Shown here: positions 1-7,290 of the stretch, in pieces
Layout: each line of letters begins with the position of its first letter
Numbering within the stretch: position 1 is the first letter of the stretch
The notes under the pieces: model-generated
Told to the model about the DNA's origin: nothing
Databases searched by the model: none
Seen by the model: the letters and a program-made list of their open reading frames with translations, nothing else
Made by a program: the position numbers and the translations under genes
From: JBKHBQ01 sp046542305
GTDB lineage: Bacteria > Bacteroidota > Bacteroidia > Bacteroidales > 4484-276
Reading direction: 5' to 3'
DNA length: 15,508 nucleotides
Assembly: GCA_046542305.1 (NCBI GenBank)
Contig: JBKHBQ010000069.1
Span: 1 to 15,508, forward strand

Positions 1-1242
1 GCTTTAAGTCCCTCCGGTTGTTGCGTGTACAATAAATTTGATCAGCAAGTACTTCTCTGGGATAACACCCAAACCGGCATTTGTAGTTTTCAATGTAATG
101 CATCATGTGGCTGCCTTCGTTGAAGGCTTCCCAACTAATTTCATCCAAAAACGATAAGCCATCAATCATTGATAAATGTATCTTGGCACCAAACTCAACT
201 TTCGAATGACTTTTGCCCCTGACAATTGGCCTGACATGTGGCTGATGAATGCTAACTATGCGATGATCTACCTGATGGGTGCCATTATCGTACATGTGCT
301 TTTGTTGCTGATAAACTGTTTTGATCACCAAAAGATATTTGTAGTCCCTGGCATCAAATGGAATTTGCTGGTAGGTGTCAAGGAGCTTGTCTATTGCTCG
401 CAGGTTACGCGCCAGGTAACCCAACTGAGCGCCAACGGCTTTGCGAATGGTTTTGCGTGATTTGTTTTTCTTTTGTGCTGTGCTGAGATATTTTTTTCGA
501 GCTTCCTTGCGATAAGTTCTTGGTTTTTGTTGATGATATTCAAAATCATAAAGCAGGTCTATCGTTCTTCGCTCTTTTCTCTGGCAGAGGAAAGCAAATC
601 CAGGTCAGTAGGAAAAGCAATATCTTGTGGACATGCCGTTGCATCCATCAGTAACCGCCCTCTGTTTTGCAAGGCAGCGTCAAAGAGTGGTTTTTTGTCT
701 ACACCTGATAATGATTGATCGTTGTCCGAACCCGATGTTGAATCCTTGTCATCCTTCGGCTTGGACCTGTTTGAATGACCTTGTGCATCAAGCTGCGCCT
801 TGAGGGATATGATCCGTTCGTTGATAGCTTTGAGTTGCTCAAAACCCAGCCTTTTGCGAAACTCAACAAACAATGAAGCATCGAAGGGTGGCTCAATGGT
901 AAACCCCGAATAGCCAAGAAAGTACTGCATGTAGATGTTTTCAGCTATCTGTTCAACGGTCTCGCGGTCGTCGAGGTTGCACATATGTTTTATAATCACC
1001 GATCATATGACAACCCGAGGGTTGATCGGTGGCCGGCCTGTGATGCTTACGCCAACATGTTTACGGTAGAGATTACAGATTTCATCCCAGGGAATCAATT
1101 TTGCCAAAACTACCCATCGGTTGTTTGGGTTGAGCGATTGGGCAAAAGGGGTTTCAAAACCTTCAAACGTTAACTGTTTTGGACTAACATAATCTGGCGC
1201 AAATGCACGCTTTTTTCGCTGTTTTGCAATTTTTCCTTGCAT
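1..1242 (-). pseudogene. IS1182/IS5-type transposase, degraded and partial
   Basis: The reading frame encodes a DDE transposase with an N-terminal DUF772-like domain (segments GRPPINPRVVI, IIKHMCNLDDRETV, EPPFDASLFVEFRKRLG). The first catalytic Asp lies in MDATACPQDIAF and the second in EVLADQIYCTRNNR; the final Glu lies beyond the window. Two lesions are visible. Codon 1005-1003 is TGA where the family usually has Gly (NPRVVI-stop-SVIIKHM), with the frame unchanged on both sides. At about 563-564 one base is missing: the frame reads SEER-stop, but shifting by one restores IDLLYDFEYHQQKPRTY, which stays open to base 1. The start is taken as ATG at 1242 (MQGKIAKQRKK); an in-frame GTG at 1269 would add nine residues. 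A TATATTTG motif, a Bacteroidota -7 box form, lies just upstream of the ATG. With both lesions the protein is almost certainly not made. A sequencing error could explain one lesion but hardly both. Confidence 0.85.
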
Positions 1243-1308
1243 ATGTAGTTGCAAATATAAGCTAATCACTCGTACTGACAGACTTATGGGTGTTTTTCAG
1301 CAGACCCT
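1..1308 (-). mobile_element. IS1182/IS5-type insertion sequence, 5' part, truncated by the window edge
   Basis: The region holds a DDE transposase pseudogene on the minus strand. It ends at 1288-1308 with a sequence that reads on the minus strand AGGGTCTGCTGAAAAACACCC, the kind of GGGTCTGCTGAAAA end found on many IS1182/IS5-related elements. The outer boundary is placed at about 1307/1308, next to the AT-rich sequence TAATTAATG. The opposite end lies outside the window, so neither the paired inverted repeat nor a target duplication can be confirmed. The element sits only 14 bp beyond the stop codon of the neighbouring lipoprotein gene. The family assignment comes from recalled protein similarity; the end is inferred from its sequence and position. 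Confidence 0.8.
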
Positions 1309-1322
1309 AATTAATGAAATAT

Positions 1323-2183
1323 TCAGTCCACAACCAGCACCATGTACTTTGATGATTTCCAAAACTCTTCAGGCAGGGTAATCTCGAAGGATGTATAGCG
1401 TTTGCCATCCTCAGATTTGCGCATGATGTAGCTGTCGGAAGGATGGGTGGTGACCAGGTTGAGTTTTTTGGCATCCACAGGGAAAACACTTTTTTCGCGG
1501 ATGTCGATACGTTGGAACTGCCCATCCCTGAAATCGTCGCTCAGCTTTTCCACCCTGCCGATGCCGATGAATCCGCCCTCGCGCGTGATCACCTCTTTCT
1601 TTTTCAGTTCCTTCGCCGAACCAATCACGTAATATGCGGTATTCAATGTTTTATTCTGTTCGCTGATCAGGTTATCCTGTTCGGCATTTTCAAGTTGCAG
1701 CTCCGAAATGGAGGTGTACAGATTCTGTACTTCGTAATTCATATCTTCGAGCTGTCCCACCAGGGTAATGATCTCCTCGTCTTTTTTATCGACCATGGCC
1801 TGCAGGTGCAGCACCATCCGGTTAAGTTCCTTGTTTTCCCCTTTCGACGACTTCAGCTTTTCGCTGAGGTTTTTCAGGTTATCCCGATTTTTCTGCATCA
1901 GCTCGTCGATGGCTCGGATATCATTTTTTACCGATTGCACACGATCGGTGCCGGTTTCAATATTTCCTGACTGCCTGATGATATTCTCCTGCCTGTCCCG
2001 TACCTCGGCCAGGTTGGTTTCAATATCGTTAAACACCGCCATGAAATTCTGAATGTCCGCATTTCGCTGATCAAGCTCGGCTTGCAGTTCCTGATTTTGC
2101 TGCCGAAGCTGCTCGAGTTCAGCATTATTGCACGACACCATGCTGATCATAGCCAGAAAGAACAAAGGAAATAGCTTTTTCAT
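1323..2183 (-). CDS. Coiled-coil lipoprotein with conserved C-terminal domain
   Basis: This 286-residue protein starts with a lipoprotein signal peptide (MKKLFPLFFLAMISMVSC), so Cys18 is the likely lipidated residue and the protein should sit on the inner or outer membrane. Residues 21 to about 180 are rich in Glu, Gln, Leu and Lys in heptad-like spacing and should form a long coiled coil. From about 181 there is a compact domain (NTAYYVIGSAKELKKKEVI, REGGFIGIGRVEKL, TTHPSDSY, PEEFWKSSKYMVLVVD) that I recognise as shared by many Bacteroidota lipoproteins of unknown function. Some databases name similar proteins collagen-binding (Cbp1-like) adhesins, a name not supported by anything seen here. 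The gene is transcribed away from the BI-1 gene. No exact TAnnTTTG box lies upstream; TAATTTAG at 2215-2208 is one mismatch away. An IS end lies 14 bp past its stop. The gene itself is intact. Confidence 0.85.
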   Translation of the reverse strand: MKKLFPLFFLAMISMVSCNNAELEQLRQQNQELQAELDQRNADIQNFMAVFNDIETNLAEVRDRQENIIRQSGNIETGTDRVQSVKNDIRAIDELMQKNRDNLKNLSEKLKSSKGENKELNRMVLHLQAMVDKKDEEIITLVGQLEDMNYEVQNLYTSISELQLENAEQDNLISEQNKTLNTAYYVIGSAKELKKKEVITREGGFIGIGRVEKLSDDFRDGQFQRIDIREKSVFPVDAKKLNLVTTHPSDSYIMRKSEDGKRYTSFEITLPEEFWKSSKYMVLVVD

Positions 2184-2211
2184 TTTCGAAAGGATTAAAT
2201 ATTTGCGCTAA

Positions 2212-2223
2212 ATTAACGTTAAT
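2212..2223. promoter_or_regulatory. 12-bp perfect palindrome in a divergent intergenic region
   Basis: ATTAACGTTAAT is its own reverse complement. It lies between the lipoprotein gene (start 2183, minus) and the BI-1 gene (start 2329, plus), overlapping the weak minus-strand -7 candidate at 2208-2215. It could be an operator half-site pair. AT-rich palindromes of this length also arise by chance, so this is only a candidate. Confidence 0.3.
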
Positions 2224-2285
2224 GGATGGAAAAAATTGATCCTTTGCCAGTGAAAATATCGGCACACCGTTATACGCAAAAGGGT

Positions 2286-2294
2286 TATCTTTGC
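2286..2294 (+). promoter_or_regulatory. Bacteroidota-type -7 box for the BI-1/fabD unit
   Basis: TATCTTTGC matches the TAnnTTTG -7 element of the Bacteroidota housekeeping sigma factor. It lies 35 bp upstream of the ATG at 2329, giving a 5' leader of roughly 30 nt. No convincing -33 TTTG is visible at the usual distance. The same TATCTTTGC string precedes the gene at 15420. Confidence 0.65.
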
Positions 2295-2328
2295 AGCTAG
2301 TTTGTAAAAACCAATCAATTAAGCAGAT

Positions 2329-3072
2329 ATGTTTCCAAGGAATAAAAACGAGTATTTCAGCCTGCCCGGCAATGCAGCAGCATCTCAGGTGGACAGCCTC
2401 ACGCTGAGCAAAACCTTTCTCACCAATGTTTTCGGATGGATGTTTCTGGGGTTGCTGGCCACGGCAGGTACAGCCTGGATTTTTGCCGACAGCGCATCGT
2501 TAATGTCGCTGCTGGTAGGTGAAACCGGTGTCACCACCCTGGGCTGGGTTGTAATGTTTGCACCTTTTGCTTTTGTGCTGTTGATGTCGTTCGGCTTCAA
2601 CCGGCTATCTTCATCGGCACTGGTCATGCTGTTTGTGGTGTACGCCATCCTGATGGGCATGAGCCTGAGCTTTATTTTCCTGGTGTATGACCTTGGATCG
2701 ATCGCTTCAACATTTGCCATCACCTCGGGCATGTTTGGCGCAATGGCCCTGCTGGGATACACCACCAAAACCGATCTCACCAAATTCGGTTCTATCCTTA
2801 TTATGGGACTCATCGGCATTATTATCGCCAGCGTTGTTAATCTGCTGATATTTCGCTCGTCAACCATGGACTACGTGATAAGCCTGCTTGGGGTACTGAT
2901 CTTTACCGGCCTCACAGCGTACGATGTACAGAAGCTCAAACGCCTTGGCGCCGCCGTGGACAGCACCAGCGAACCGGCACGCAAGCTCACCATCATGGGC
3001 GCGCTCACACTTTACCTCGACTTCATCAATTTATTTCTATTTTTGCTGCGGTTTTTAGGCAACAGAAGATAA
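2329..3072 (+). CDS. Bax inhibitor-1/YccA family membrane protein
   Basis: This 247-residue inner-membrane protein has seven hydrophobic segments at about 31-51, 70-90, 97-118, 127-146, 153-175, 181-199 and 222-243. That is the BI-1 (TMBIM/YetJ) fold. Family marks include MFxxGLLATAGTAW in the first helix, SSALVMLFVVYAILMGMSLS in the third, GLTAYDVQKLK after the sixth, and LTLYLDFINLFLFLLRFLG at the C terminus. Asp199 and Asp231 fall where bacterial YetJ has its paired pH-sensing aspartates. YetJ is a pH-dependent calcium leak channel, and other members (YccA) interact with the FtsH protease; which role applies here cannot be read from sequence. The gene has a good -7 box 35 bp upstream and lies 11 bp before fabD, so the two should be co-transcribed. 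Confidence 0.93.
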   Translation: MFPRNKNEYFSLPGNAAASQVDSLTLSKTFLTNVFGWMFLGLLATAGTAWIFADSASLMSLLVGETGVTTLGWVVMFAPFAFVLLMSFGFNRLSSSALVMLFVVYAILMGMSLSFIFLVYDLGSIASTFAITSGMFGAMALLGYTTKTDLTKFGSILIMGLIGIIIASVVNLLIFRSSTMDYVISLLGVLIFTGLTAYDVQKLKRLGAAVDSTSEPARKLTIMGALTLYLDFINLFLFLLRFLGNRR

Positions 3073-3083
3073 ACACTTAATCT

Positions 3084-3971
3084 ATGAAGGCATATGTTTT
3101 CCCCGGGCAGGGGGCACAATTTGTTGGGATGGGAAAAGATCTTTACGATAATTTTCCTGCGGCAAAAGAGCTTTTCGAAAAAGCCAACAAGATCCTCGGT
3201 TTCAAAATCACCGAAACCATGTTCGAGGGTACCGACGAGGATCTGAAACAAACCAAAGTCACGCAGCCTGCTATATTTCTGCATTCGGTCATTTTGGCCC
3301 GTATGCTGAAGGATGATTTCAAGCCCGACATGGTGGCCGGACATTCGCTGGGAGAATTTTCGGCATTGGTAGCCAACAAATGTCTGTCGTTCGAAGACGG
3401 GCTGAAGCTGGTTTCGAAGCGCGCACAGGCTATGCAAAAGGCCTGCGAACTTGAACCATCAACCATGGCCGCCATTCTTGGACTGGCAGATGATGTGGTG
3501 GAAAAAAACCTTCGCGAGATCGACGAGATCGTCGTGCCGGCCAATTATAACAGCCCCGGGCAGCTTGTGATTTCAGGATCGGAAAAAGGCATTGAACTGG
3601 CGTGCGAAAAACTGAAAGCCGCCGGTGCCAAGCGTGCACTTCCTCTGAAAGTGGGCGGGGCATTCCATTCACCGTTGATGGAACCGGCACGCCTCGAACT
3701 TTCTAAAGCCATCGAAAGCACCCGGTTTGCAAGAGGCATCTGCCCGATCTACCAAAACGTTACTGCACAGCCGGTGAACGACCCGGAAATTATTAAATCC
3801 AATCTTGTAGCACAACTTACCGCACCGGTACGCTGGACGCAGATCATGAAAAACATGATTGCCGATGGCGCCAAAAAGGTAGTGGAAGTAGGACCCGGTA
3901 CGGTACTTCAGGGCTTATTTAAAAAGGTGGATCGAAACATCGACGCTAGCAGCGCCTCCATCGGGGAGTAA
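3084..3971 (+). CDS. fabD: Malonyl-CoA:acyl carrier protein transacylase
   Basis: FabD moves malonyl from CoA to acyl carrier protein, supplying the extender unit for cytoplasmic type II fatty acid synthesis. The 295-residue product has the family's usual length and all key motifs: FPGQGAQFVGMG at 6-17 (oxyanion loop), GHSLGE with nucleophile Ser88 at 86-91, Arg113 in KRAQAM (binds the malonyl carboxylate), the catalytic His195 in GGAFHSPLM, and the C-terminal VEVGPGTVLQGLFKK. The start ATG at 3084 directly precedes the conserved YVFPGQG strand, which fixes it. It follows the BI-1 gene by 11 bp and is followed by a strong hairpin terminator, so it is probably the last gene of a two-gene unit. 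No other fab genes are nearby. Confidence 0.97.
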   Translation: MKAYVFPGQGAQFVGMGKDLYDNFPAAKELFEKANKILGFKITETMFEGTDEDLKQTKVTQPAIFLHSVILARMLKDDFKPDMVAGHSLGEFSALVANKCLSFEDGLKLVSKRAQAMQKACELEPSTMAAILGLADDVVEKNLREIDEIVVPANYNSPGQLVISGSEKGIELACEKLKAAGAKRALPLKVGGAFHSPLMEPARLELSKAIESTRFARGICPIYQNVTAQPVNDPEIIKSNLVAQLTAPVRWTQIMKNMIADGAKKVVEVGPGTVLQGLFKKVDRNIDASSASIGE

Positions 3972-4010
3972 AAGCTGCCGGCTCAGCCGGATAGATTGAA
4001 AAGAAAATAA

Positions 4011-4036
4011 AGCCCTGCGAATGCAGGGTTTTTTTA
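4011..4036. terminator. Bidirectional Rho-independent terminator between fabD and the PHP phosphatase gene
   Basis: The stem CCCTGC (4013-4018), loop GAAT and GCAGGG (4023-4028) is followed by seven T residues at 4029-4035, a textbook terminator for fabD. A-rich sequence precedes the stem (AAAATAAAG), so the minus strand reads hairpin then CTTTATTTTC and should also terminate the convergent gene. The TAA stop of that gene (4036-4034) lies within the plus-strand T tract. A second small hairpin, CCGGC-TCA-GCCGG at 3978-3990, lies just after the fabD stop. Confidence 0.88.
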
Positions 4037-4780
4037 TAAGATATGATTCAGCAGTTTGCCTGATTCTACGAGTTTGTGCAGGTATTTTTCGTAACGGGCA
4101 TTACGCAAGGCATCCATGTAATGCATGTTGTGCATATCGCTGCCCGCAAAGTCCACCATTTCTTCATCGATCATTCGTTCGGCCACTTTTTTCACTTCCT
4201 GCGAATAATATCCCGTAAGTGAAATGATATTGATCTGAAAGAAAACACCTCGATCTTTTAGTTCCTCATATTTGTTCCACGATCTGAACCAATAGGAATA
4301 ACGCTCAGGATGCGCAAGAATAATCTTGTAACCCTCGATTTGCAGATCGAAGAAAAAGTCTTTCCACCGCGGATGCTCATTAAAAAACGAAAACTCCACC
4401 AGCAGGTGCTTTTTTCCGAAAGTGAGTAGTGGACCGTTTTTGTATTTTTCTTCAAACTTATCGTCGATCAGGTATTCGGCAGCCGCTTCGAGTTCGACGG
4501 ATATATGCAGTTTCTTCAATTCTCTGCGTACCTGTTCAAGACCCGGAAGAATGGTTTGAGGCGAATTCCGGTAAAATTCACCCTGAATATGCGGTGTGGT
4601 GATTAGTTTTTTGTACCCCAGGTCCGCCATTGCTTCAATAAGTTCCACAGAAGTCTCCAGGCTGTCGGCTCCGTCATCGACTCCGGGAATGAAGTGCGAA
4701 TGGAAATCGGTGTGCAGTGCCGACAGATCGACTGGCTGGGAAGTTTTTCCCGGAGAAAACAACTTATCTAAGATACTCAT
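4034..4780 (-). CDS. CpsB/YwqE-type PHP-domain protein-tyrosine phosphatase
   Basis: This 248-residue PHP-fold phosphohydrolase resembles CpsB/Wzh and YwqE, metal-dependent phosphatases that remove phosphate from the tyrosine kinase controlling capsule or exopolysaccharide export. Metal-ligand motifs are visible in order: DFHSHFIPGVDDG at 25-37, TTPHIQGEFY, AAEYLIDD, LLVEFSFF, ILAHPERY, and AGSDMHNMHYMD near the C terminus. There is no signal peptide, as expected for a cytoplasmic enzyme. It is the last gene of the minus-strand glycan locus, 61 bp after rmlB, which supports a role in polysaccharide regulation. The partner kinase (Wzc/CpsD-like) is not in the window. Its stop overlaps the terminator shared with fabD. 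Family assignment is firm; the actual substrate is inferred. Confidence 0.92.
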   Translation of the reverse strand: MSILDKLFSPGKTSQPVDLSALHTDFHSHFIPGVDDGADSLETSVELIEAMADLGYKKLITTPHIQGEFYRNSPQTILPGLEQVRRELKKLHISVELEAAAEYLIDDKFEEKYKNGPLLTFGKKHLLVEFSFFNEHPRWKDFFFDLQIEGYKIILAHPERYSYWFRSWNKYEELKDRGVFFQINIISLTGYYSQEVKKVAERMIDEEMVDFAGSDMHNMHYMDALRNARYEKYLHKLVESGKLLNHIL

Positions 4781-4841
4781 GAATGGCAGGTTTTGAAAAT
4801 ATACAAACTCAGCGCGGCTTTGTTCAAGCCACAGCCAGGTT

Positions 4842-5906
4842 TTACCGGTTCACATACTGTTCCTGATAGTATTTTTGATAATCACCCGAGGTTACATTTT
4901 CGAGCCATTCTGTATTTTCCAGGTACCAGTCCACGGTCTTTTGCAGGCCCTCCTCGAACTGCAAAGAAGGTTTCCAGCCCAGTTCGTCCTGCAATTTGGA
5001 TGAGTCGATGGCGTAACGCAAATCATGACCCGCGCGGTCTTTCACGTAACGGATCAGCTTTGCTGATTCTCCTGCTTCACGGCCAAGCTTTTCATCCATT
5101 ATTTTGCAAAGCAATTTAATCAGATCAATGTTTTTCCATTCGTTGTGTCCGCCGATGTTGTAGGTTTCGCCATTTTTTCCTTTGTGATAGATTTCATCGA
5201 TGGCCGAAGCATGATCCACTACCCAGAGCCAGTCGCGCACGTTTTCGCCTTTTCCGTAAACGGGAAGCGGTTTTTTATTCTTGATGTTATTGATGAACAA
5301 CGGGATGAGCTTTTCAGGAAACTGATAGGAACCGTAGTTGTTGGAACAATTGGAAATTATTACCGGCAACCCGTATGTATGGTGATAAGCCCTTACCAGG
5401 TGATCGGAACTGGCTTTTGAAGCAGAATATGGGCTTCGTGGATCATATGGCGTGGTTTCGGTGAAAAGACCCGTTTCGCCGAGCGAACCGTACACTTCAT
5501 CGGTAGACACATGATAAAACAATTTGCTCCCCTTCTTATCCTGCCAGTAATGCCTGGCAGCATTCAGCAGATTGGCTGTTCCGACGATGTTGGTATAAAT
5601 GAATTCTGTGGGATTGGCAATGGAACGGTCCACATGCGATTCGGCAGCAAGGTGAATCACCCCGTCGAATTTGTACACCTCGAAGAGTTTGAGCATTTCC
5701 TCCCCTTCCACAATATCCGCTTTCACAAACCTGTAATTGGATTTTTGCTCCACATCCTGAAGGTTCTCCAGGTTCCCTGCATAGGTCAGCTTGTCTACGT
5801 TAATAATACGATAGTTGGGATATTTGCTCACGAACAGCCTCACCACGTGCGACCCGATAAACCCGGCCCCTCCGGTGATCATGATGGTTTTTTCGTATTT
5901 ATCCAT
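4842..5906 (-). CDS. rmlB: dTDP-glucose 4,6-dehydratase
   Basis: RmlB converts dTDP-D-glucose to dTDP-4-keto-6-deoxy-D-glucose, the branch point for dTDP-rhamnose and many other deoxysugars. The 354-residue protein is an extended SDR: NAD-binding TGGAGFIGSH at 11-20, NVDKLTYAGN at 36-45 typical of RmlB, the catalytic STDEVYG at 134-140 (Thr135, Asp136, Glu137), Tyr160 and Lys164 in YSASK, then SNNYGSYQFPEKLIPLFI and RDWLWVVDH. These DE and NNYG features separate it from GalE-type epimerases. The genes for RmlA, RmlC and RmlD are absent from the window. The upstream 337 bp to galE contain an octamer repeat array, and no clear TAnnTTTG box precedes the start. It may therefore depend on read-through from galE. 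Confidence 0.96.
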   Translation of the reverse strand: MDKYEKTIMITGGAGFIGSHVVRLFVSKYPNYRIINVDKLTYAGNLENLQDVEQKSNYRFVKADIVEGEEMLKLFEVYKFDGVIHLAAESHVDRSIANPTEFIYTNIVGTANLLNAARHYWQDKKGSKLFYHVSTDEVYGSLGETGLFTETTPYDPRSPYSASKASSDHLVRAYHHTYGLPVIISNCSNNYGSYQFPEKLIPLFINNIKNKKPLPVYGKGENVRDWLWVVDHASAIDEIYHKGKNGETYNIGGHNEWKNIDLIKLLCKIMDEKLGREAGESAKLIRYVKDRAGHDLRYAIDSSKLQDELGWKPSLQFEEGLQKTVDWYLENTEWLENVTSGDYQKYYQEQYVNR

Positions 5907-6009
5907 TGTTTCAAGTTATTTGTTAAAAAGAAAATATCATCTGTAAGTATTTCGCCCCGTCACATACCGCCCATTCGAATTATCTCATTTCCGCCATCAC
6001 ATTCTCACC
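5907..6009. other. Intergenic stretch between rmlB and the octamer array
   Basis: No gene, clear promoter or terminator is seen here. GCCCCGTC at 5954-5961 is identical to array unit 28 and lies exactly 56 bp (seven octamers) before the first clear unit at 6010. The spacer CACATACCGCCCATTCG also looks array-like, so this part may be a decayed edge of the array. Confidence 0.4.
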
Positions 6010-6255
6010 GCACTATCACCCTATCGCCTTATCGCCCTATCACCCTATCACCCTATCACCCTATCGCACTATCGCCCTATCACCCTATCACCCTATCGCA
6101 CTATCGCCCTATCGCACTATCAACCTGTCACTTAATCGCTCTGTCACCTAATCGCACTATCACCTTATCGCCTATCGCCTTATCGCACTATCGCCCTGTC
6201 ACCTTATCATCCTATCGCACTATCGCCCCGTCACCTAATCGCCCTAACGCCCGTC
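6010..6255. repeat. Period-8 tandem repeat array (31 units)
   Basis: Thirty-one head-to-tail units, 29 of 8 bp and two of 7 bp, fill 246 bp with plus-strand consensus RCCCTATC (minus strand GATAGGGY). Exact forms include GCACTATC seven times, ACCCTATC six times and GCCCTATC three times. Units 1-14 (6010-6121) are nearly uniform. Units 15-31 have drifted (AACCTGTC, ACTTAATC, GCTCTGTC, ACCTAATC), and units 21 (6170) and 31 (6249) have lost one base. The last units enter galE, whose TAG stop lies at 6246-6244. Since 8 is not a multiple of 3, any frame across it gives an artificial 8-residue peptide repeat of the SPYRPITL kind. It is not a CRISPR array. Confidence 0.95.
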
Positions 6256-7281
6256 ATGCTCCCTGCGTTCCTTAAGGGCCAGCTCCCACTTCCAGGCACT
6301 GTGGGTCATTTCATCGATTCCTTTTTCGGCTTTCCAGCCAAGTTCGCGATTGGCAAATTCGGTGTCGGCCCAAACCTCAGTTACATCTCCGGGCCTGCGG
6401 TCCACAATTTTGTAGTTCAGTTTTTGTCCTGTTACCTTCTCAAAACTATTGATCACCTCCAGCACGGAATAGCCGTTTCCGGTACCCAGGTTGAAAATCT
6501 CCAGCGGCTTTTTATTTCTTTCGGCGATCATACGGTCCACGGCAATCACATGGGCTCTGGCCAGATCTACCACGTGAATGTAATCACGGATGGCCGTTCC
6601 GTCGGGTGTAGGATAATCGCCGCCAAAAACCTTGAGCTGATGACGTATACCGACAGCCGTCTGGGTGATAAACGGCACCAAATTGTTGGGCACGCCCAGC
6701 GGCAACTCTCCGATCATCGCCGACTCATGGGCACCGATAGGATTGAAGTACCGCAGCAGGATCGCCTTCAGGGCGGATGAACGAACCGTATCTCCTATGA
6801 CCTCCTCCGAAATCTGCTTGGTATTGCCATAGGGCGACATGGCCTGCTGAACGGGTGCATCCTCACTCACCGGGAGCTTTTCGGGCTGCCCGTAAACTGT
6901 GCACGACGAAGAAAATACGATGGCTTGGATTCCATTTTCCAGCATTCCCTGCAGAATATTCACCAGCGAAAAGATATTGTTGTGATAATACATCAACGGC
7001 TTTTCCACCGATTCGCCCACAGCTTTATAGGCTGCAAAATGAATGATTGCTGCAATATCGTTGTGCCTCCTGAAGAAGTCAAGGGTTTTCTCCCGGTCAG
7101 CCAGGTCGAACTGCTCAAAGGCAGGGCGCTTTCCGGTGATGGATTGGATGTTGTCGAGCACATCCGCCTGCGAATTCGACAGGTTATCCACAATGATCAC
7201 TTCATATCCCTTTTGCTGAAGTTCTACGGTAGTATGCGATCCGATATAACCGGTACCGCCGGTGACGAGAATTTTATGCAT
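6244..7281 (-). CDS. galE: UDP-glucose 4-epimerase
   Basis: GalE interconverts UDP-glucose and UDP-galactose (some homologues also the N-acetyl forms) using bound NAD. The 345-residue protein has the Rossmann motif TGGTGYIGSH at 7-16, VDNLSNS at 31-37, HFAAYKAVGESVEKPL, the catalytic Ser126 in SSSCTVYG, and Tyr151 and Lys155 in SPYGNTK. GTAIRDYIHVVDLARAH and FNLGTGNGYSVLEV are typical of GalE rather than of RmlB. Length matches the family (about 338 in E. coli). The last codons (HDGR-stop) are made of the octamer array that follows. It lies 133 bp after the dehydrogenase gene, separated by a terminator and its own promoter, so it probably begins a second transcription unit with rmlB and the phosphatase gene. 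Confidence 0.95.
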   Translation of the reverse strand: MHKILVTGGTGYIGSHTTVELQQKGYEVIIVDNLSNSQADVLDNIQSITGKRPAFEQFDLADREKTLDFFRRHNDIAAIIHFAAYKAVGESVEKPLMYYHNNIFSLVNILQGMLENGIQAIVFSSSCTVYGQPEKLPVSEDAPVQQAMSPYGNTKQISEEVIGDTVRSSALKAILLRYFNPIGAHESAMIGELPLGVPNNLVPFITQTAVGIRHQLKVFGGDYPTPDGTAIRDYIHVVDLARAHVIAVDRMIAERNKKPLEIFNLGTGNGYSVLEVINSFEKVTGQKLNYKIVDRRPGDVTEVWADTEFANRELGWKAEKGIDEMTHSAWKWELALKERREHDGR

Positions 7282-7290
7282 TTGTATGTT

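Noticed and set aside
559..1269. Programmed frameshifting or stop read-through producing a functional transposase
   Set aside because: The interruptions are a plain TGA and a one-base loss without a slippery heptamer or usual frameshift position for this family; decay is simpler.
1443..1970. 175-codon plus-strand open frame opposite the lipoprotein gene
   Set aside because: Antisense to a conserved coiled-coil protein; its hydrophobic composition is the complement of Glu/Lys-rich codons.
4781..4841. Separate promoter for the PHP phosphatase gene (TATATTTTC near 4800)
   Set aside because: The box has a mismatch at the conserved G and no -33 element; co-transcription with rmlB over 61 bp is equally likely.
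6010..6255. Possible CRISPR array
   Set aside because: The repeat unit is 8 bp with no unique spacers and there are no cas genes.
5511..6275. Open frame of 254 codons on the plus strand with SPYRPITLSPYHPI-type peptide repeats
   Set aside because: It lies antisense to rmlB and its repeats are the octamer array read in one frame (8 bp times 3 gives 8 residues). No promoter or conserved domain supports it.
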